Shown: in pieces, positions 61,989 to 64,000 of the stretch
Layout of the letters: every line of letters starts with the position of its first letter
How positions within the stretch are numbered: the stretch's first letter is position 1
Assembly (NCBI GenBank): GCA_963580455.1
Contig: OY756972.1
Location: 14,151,001-14,215,000 of the forward strand
DNA: 64,000 nucleotides
Source of the DNA: Euonymus europaeus
Lineage: Eukaryota; Streptophyta; Magnoliopsida; Celastrales; Celastraceae
Direction of reading: 5' to 3'
The notes under the pieces: model-generated
Database searches by the model: none
Told to the model about the DNA's origin: nothing
What the model saw: the letters and a program-made list of their open reading frames with translations, nothing else
Position numbers and translations under genes: made by a program

Positions 61989-62590
61989 TATACTCGTAAA
62001 ATTTGACATAAAACAACAATAAAAAGTCTATCCCGAGCAACTTTGGTAGTCCGAAGTTACTCAACTCTCTCTATGGAGGAGCTTTTAACGGTTTCGTCCA
62101 TTTGTCATAGAAAGTTGGTGTTTTGGCATCGAAATAAAATATGAAGCTTATACTCGTAAAATTTGACATATAAGAACTATAAAAATTGTACACCGAGCAA
62201 CTTTGATTGTCCGAAGTTGCTCAACTCTCTCTATGTAGGAGCTTTTAACGGTTTTGTCCATTTGTCATAGAAAGTTTGTGTTTGGTCATCGAAATAATCT
62301 AGGAAGCTTATACTCATAAAATTTGACATAGAAGAACAATAAAAAGTCTATCCCGAGCAACTTTGATAGTCCGAAGTTGCTCAACTCTCTCTATGAAGGA
62401 GCTTTTAAAGGGTTTCTCCATTTGTCATAGAAAGTTTGTGTTTTGGCATTGAAATAATCTATGAAGCTTAAACTCGTAAAATTTGACATATAAGAACAAT
62501 AAAAATTTGTACATCGAGCAACTTTGATAGTCCGAAGTTGCTCAACTCTCTCTATGTAGGAGCTTTTAACGGTTTTGTTCATTTGTCATA
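61989..62590. repeat. Internally deleted piece of the 2241-bp HOR
   Basis: 61989-62250 matches 41041-41302 (offset 20948) and about 62270-62590 matches 42282-42602 (offset 19988). The offsets differ by exactly 960, so six monomers of the 2241-bp unit are missing between two monomers that both read CTCTATGTAGGAGC or close to it. The piece is now part of the 1921-bp unit, linking the two HOR families by descent. Confidence 0.8.
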
Positions 62591-63795
62591 GAAAGTTGTT
62601 GTTTTGGCATCAAAATAATCTAGGAAACTTATACTCGTAAAATTTGACATATAGGAACAATAAAAATTGTACACCGAGCAACTTTGATGGTCCGAAGTTG
62701 CTCAACTCTCTCTATGGAGGAGCTTTTAACGATTTTATCCATTTGTCATAGAAAGTTGGTGTTTTGGCAACGAAATATTCTTGGAAGCTTGTATTAATAA
62801 AATTTTACATAGAAGAACAATAAAAAGTGAACATAGAGCAACTTTGATGGTTCGAAGTTGCTCAACTCTTTCTATGTAGGAGCTTTTAACGGTTTTGTCC
62901 ATTTGTCATGGAAAGTTGGTGTTTTGGCATCAAAATAATGTATGAAGCTTATACTCATAAAATTCGACATATAAGAATAATAAAAAGTGTACACCGAGAA
63001 AATTTGATGGTCCGAAGTTGCTCAACTCTCTCTATGTAGGAGCTTTTAACGGTTTTGTCCATTTGTCATAGAAAGTTGTTGTTTTGGCATCAAAATAATC
63101 TAGGAAACTTATACTCGTAAAATTTGACATATAAGAACAATAAAAATTGTACACCGAGCAACTTTGATTTTCCGAAGTTATTCAACTCTCTCTATGGAGA
63201 AGCTTTTAACGGTTTGGTCCATTTGTCATAGAAAGTTGGTGTTTTGGAATCAAAGTAATCTAGGAAGCTTATACTTATAAAATTTGACATAGAAGAACAA
63301 CAAAAAGTCTATCCCGAGCAACTTTGATAGTCCGAAGTTGCTCAACTCTCTCTATGGAGGAGCTTTTAACGGGTTTCTCCATTTGTCATAGAAAGTTGGT
63401 GTTTTGGCATCGAAATAATCTATGAAGCTTAAACTCGTACAATTTGACATATAAGAACAATAAAAATTGTACACCGAGCAACTTTGATGGTCCGAAGTTG
63501 CTCAACTCTTTCTACGGAGGAGCTTTTAACGGTTTTGTCCATTTGTCATAGAAAGTTGGTGTTTTGGCATCGAAATAATCTATGAAGCTTATACTCATAA
63601 AATTCGACATATAAGAACAATAAAAAGTGTACACCGAGCAACTGTTATGGTCCGAAGTTGCTCAACTCTCTCTATGTAGGAGCTTTTAACGGTTTTGTCC
63701 ATTTGTCATTGAAAGTTGGTGTTTTGTCATCGAAATAATCTAGGAAGCTTATACACTCAAAATTTGACATATAATAAGAATAAAAATTGTACACC

Positions 63796-63823
63796 GAGCG
63801 ACTTTGATGGTCCAAAGTCGCTC
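63796..63823. repeat. Compensated dyad variant, second copy
   Basis: Left arm 63796-63805 and right arm 63814-63823 form the same 10-bp perfect stem as at 61875-61902. It lies 1921 bp downstream in the equivalent monomer of the next HOR unit, so it is a copy by unit duplication rather than an independent event. Confidence 0.85.
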
Positions 63824-64000
63824 AACTCTCTCCATGTAGGAGCTTTTAGCGGTTTTATCCATTTGTTATAGAAAGTTGGTGTTTTGGCATCGAAATAATC
63901 TACGAAGCTTATACTCGTAAAATTTGACATAAAACAACAATAAAAAGTCTATCCCGAGCAACTTTGGTAGTCCGAAGTTACTCAACTCTCTCTATGGAGG

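Larger units (their letters stand above)
1..64000. repeat. Satellite DNA array, about 400 tandem monomers of about 160 bp
   Basis: The same unit recurs from the first base to the last with a 160-bp step; for example the core TCCGAAGTTG returns every 160 bases for kilobases. All copies point the same way and I saw no inverted segment and no unique insert. Monomers differ mostly by scattered substitutions and by 1-2 base indels, so lengths run about 158-161 bp with a few outliers. This is the organisation of centromeric or pericentromeric satellite in a plant or animal. A centromere role is inferred from the length, A+T richness, HOR structure and dyad; the sequence alone cannot show CENH3 binding. 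Short open frames occur on both strands but repeat with the satellite and are not genes. Confidence 0.98.
61385..64000. repeat. HOR of 1921 bp (12 monomers), about 1.4 copies, cut by window end
   Basis: From about 61385 the sequence repeats at 63306 to the window end at an offset of 1921. Markers are CAACTGTTATGG (61719 and 63640), TATACACTCAAAATTTG, ACATATAATAAGAAT, the compensated dyad and CATTTGTTATAG. The odd base is the extra T of AAATTTGTACATCG near 62505, shared with the 2241-bp HOR. Few differences were seen: near 61755, 61786 and 61912. Since the second copy is truncated, the array may continue beyond the window. Confidence 0.88.

Noticed and set aside
1..64000. CRISPR-like repeat and spacer arrangement
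   Set aside because: The whole 160-bp period is repeated, not a 25-40 bp repeat with unique spacers, and no cas gene or leader is present.
1..64000. Transposon or retroelement insertion within the array
   Set aside because: Reading through every line shows the 160-bp step maintained throughout with only 1-2 base shifts and a few slightly longer deletions; no stretch lacks the satellite.

Overview
The whole 64 kb is one uninterrupted, head-to-tail satellite DNA array of a eukaryote. The monomer is about 160 bp and about 36% G+C (57 of 160 bases in the working consensus), so the window holds roughly 400 copies, all in the same orientation. It starts and ends inside the array. I found no protein-coding gene, RNA gene, transposon, CRISPR array or other unique sequence.

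The likely source is a centromeric or pericentromeric array of a flowering plant. Parts of the monomer resemble, in the same order, the 178-bp centromeric repeat of Arabidopsis as I remember it: a TGTTTTGG..TCGAA block, a TATAAGAAC block and an ACCG..CAAC block. A Brassicaceae or related eudicot is therefore my best guess; it is inference, not a database result.

Layout: 1-1500, diverged monomers with a weak 960-bp period. 1501-4500, about three copies of a 960-bp six-monomer higher-order repeat (HOR). 4501-9000, mixed monomers with a local two-monomer duplication. 9001-14613, a 2878-bp (18-monomer) unit nearly twice. 11528-31826, a block of several kb present three times at 7.4-7.7 kb spacing, with a diverged fourth relative at about 36.9-38.8 kb. 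32711-36870, two almost identical 2080-bp (13-monomer) units. 36871-41000, mixed. 41000-51298, 4.6 copies of a 2241-bp (14-monomer) HOR. 51299-55980, mixed. 55981-56700, a 320-bp dimer repeat. 56701-61320, 3.2 copies of a 1440-bp (9-monomer) HOR. 61385-64000, a 1921-bp (12-monomer) unit running off the window.

No genes work together here. The interest is structural: several young HOR families of different size side by side, nested super-repeats, intra-monomer crossover junctions, a short conversion-like tract, a conserved 9-bp dyad in nearly every monomer with a compensatory double change in one lineage, a T-tract monomer class spaced at about 7.5 kb, and CpG-decay variants suggesting long-term methylation.
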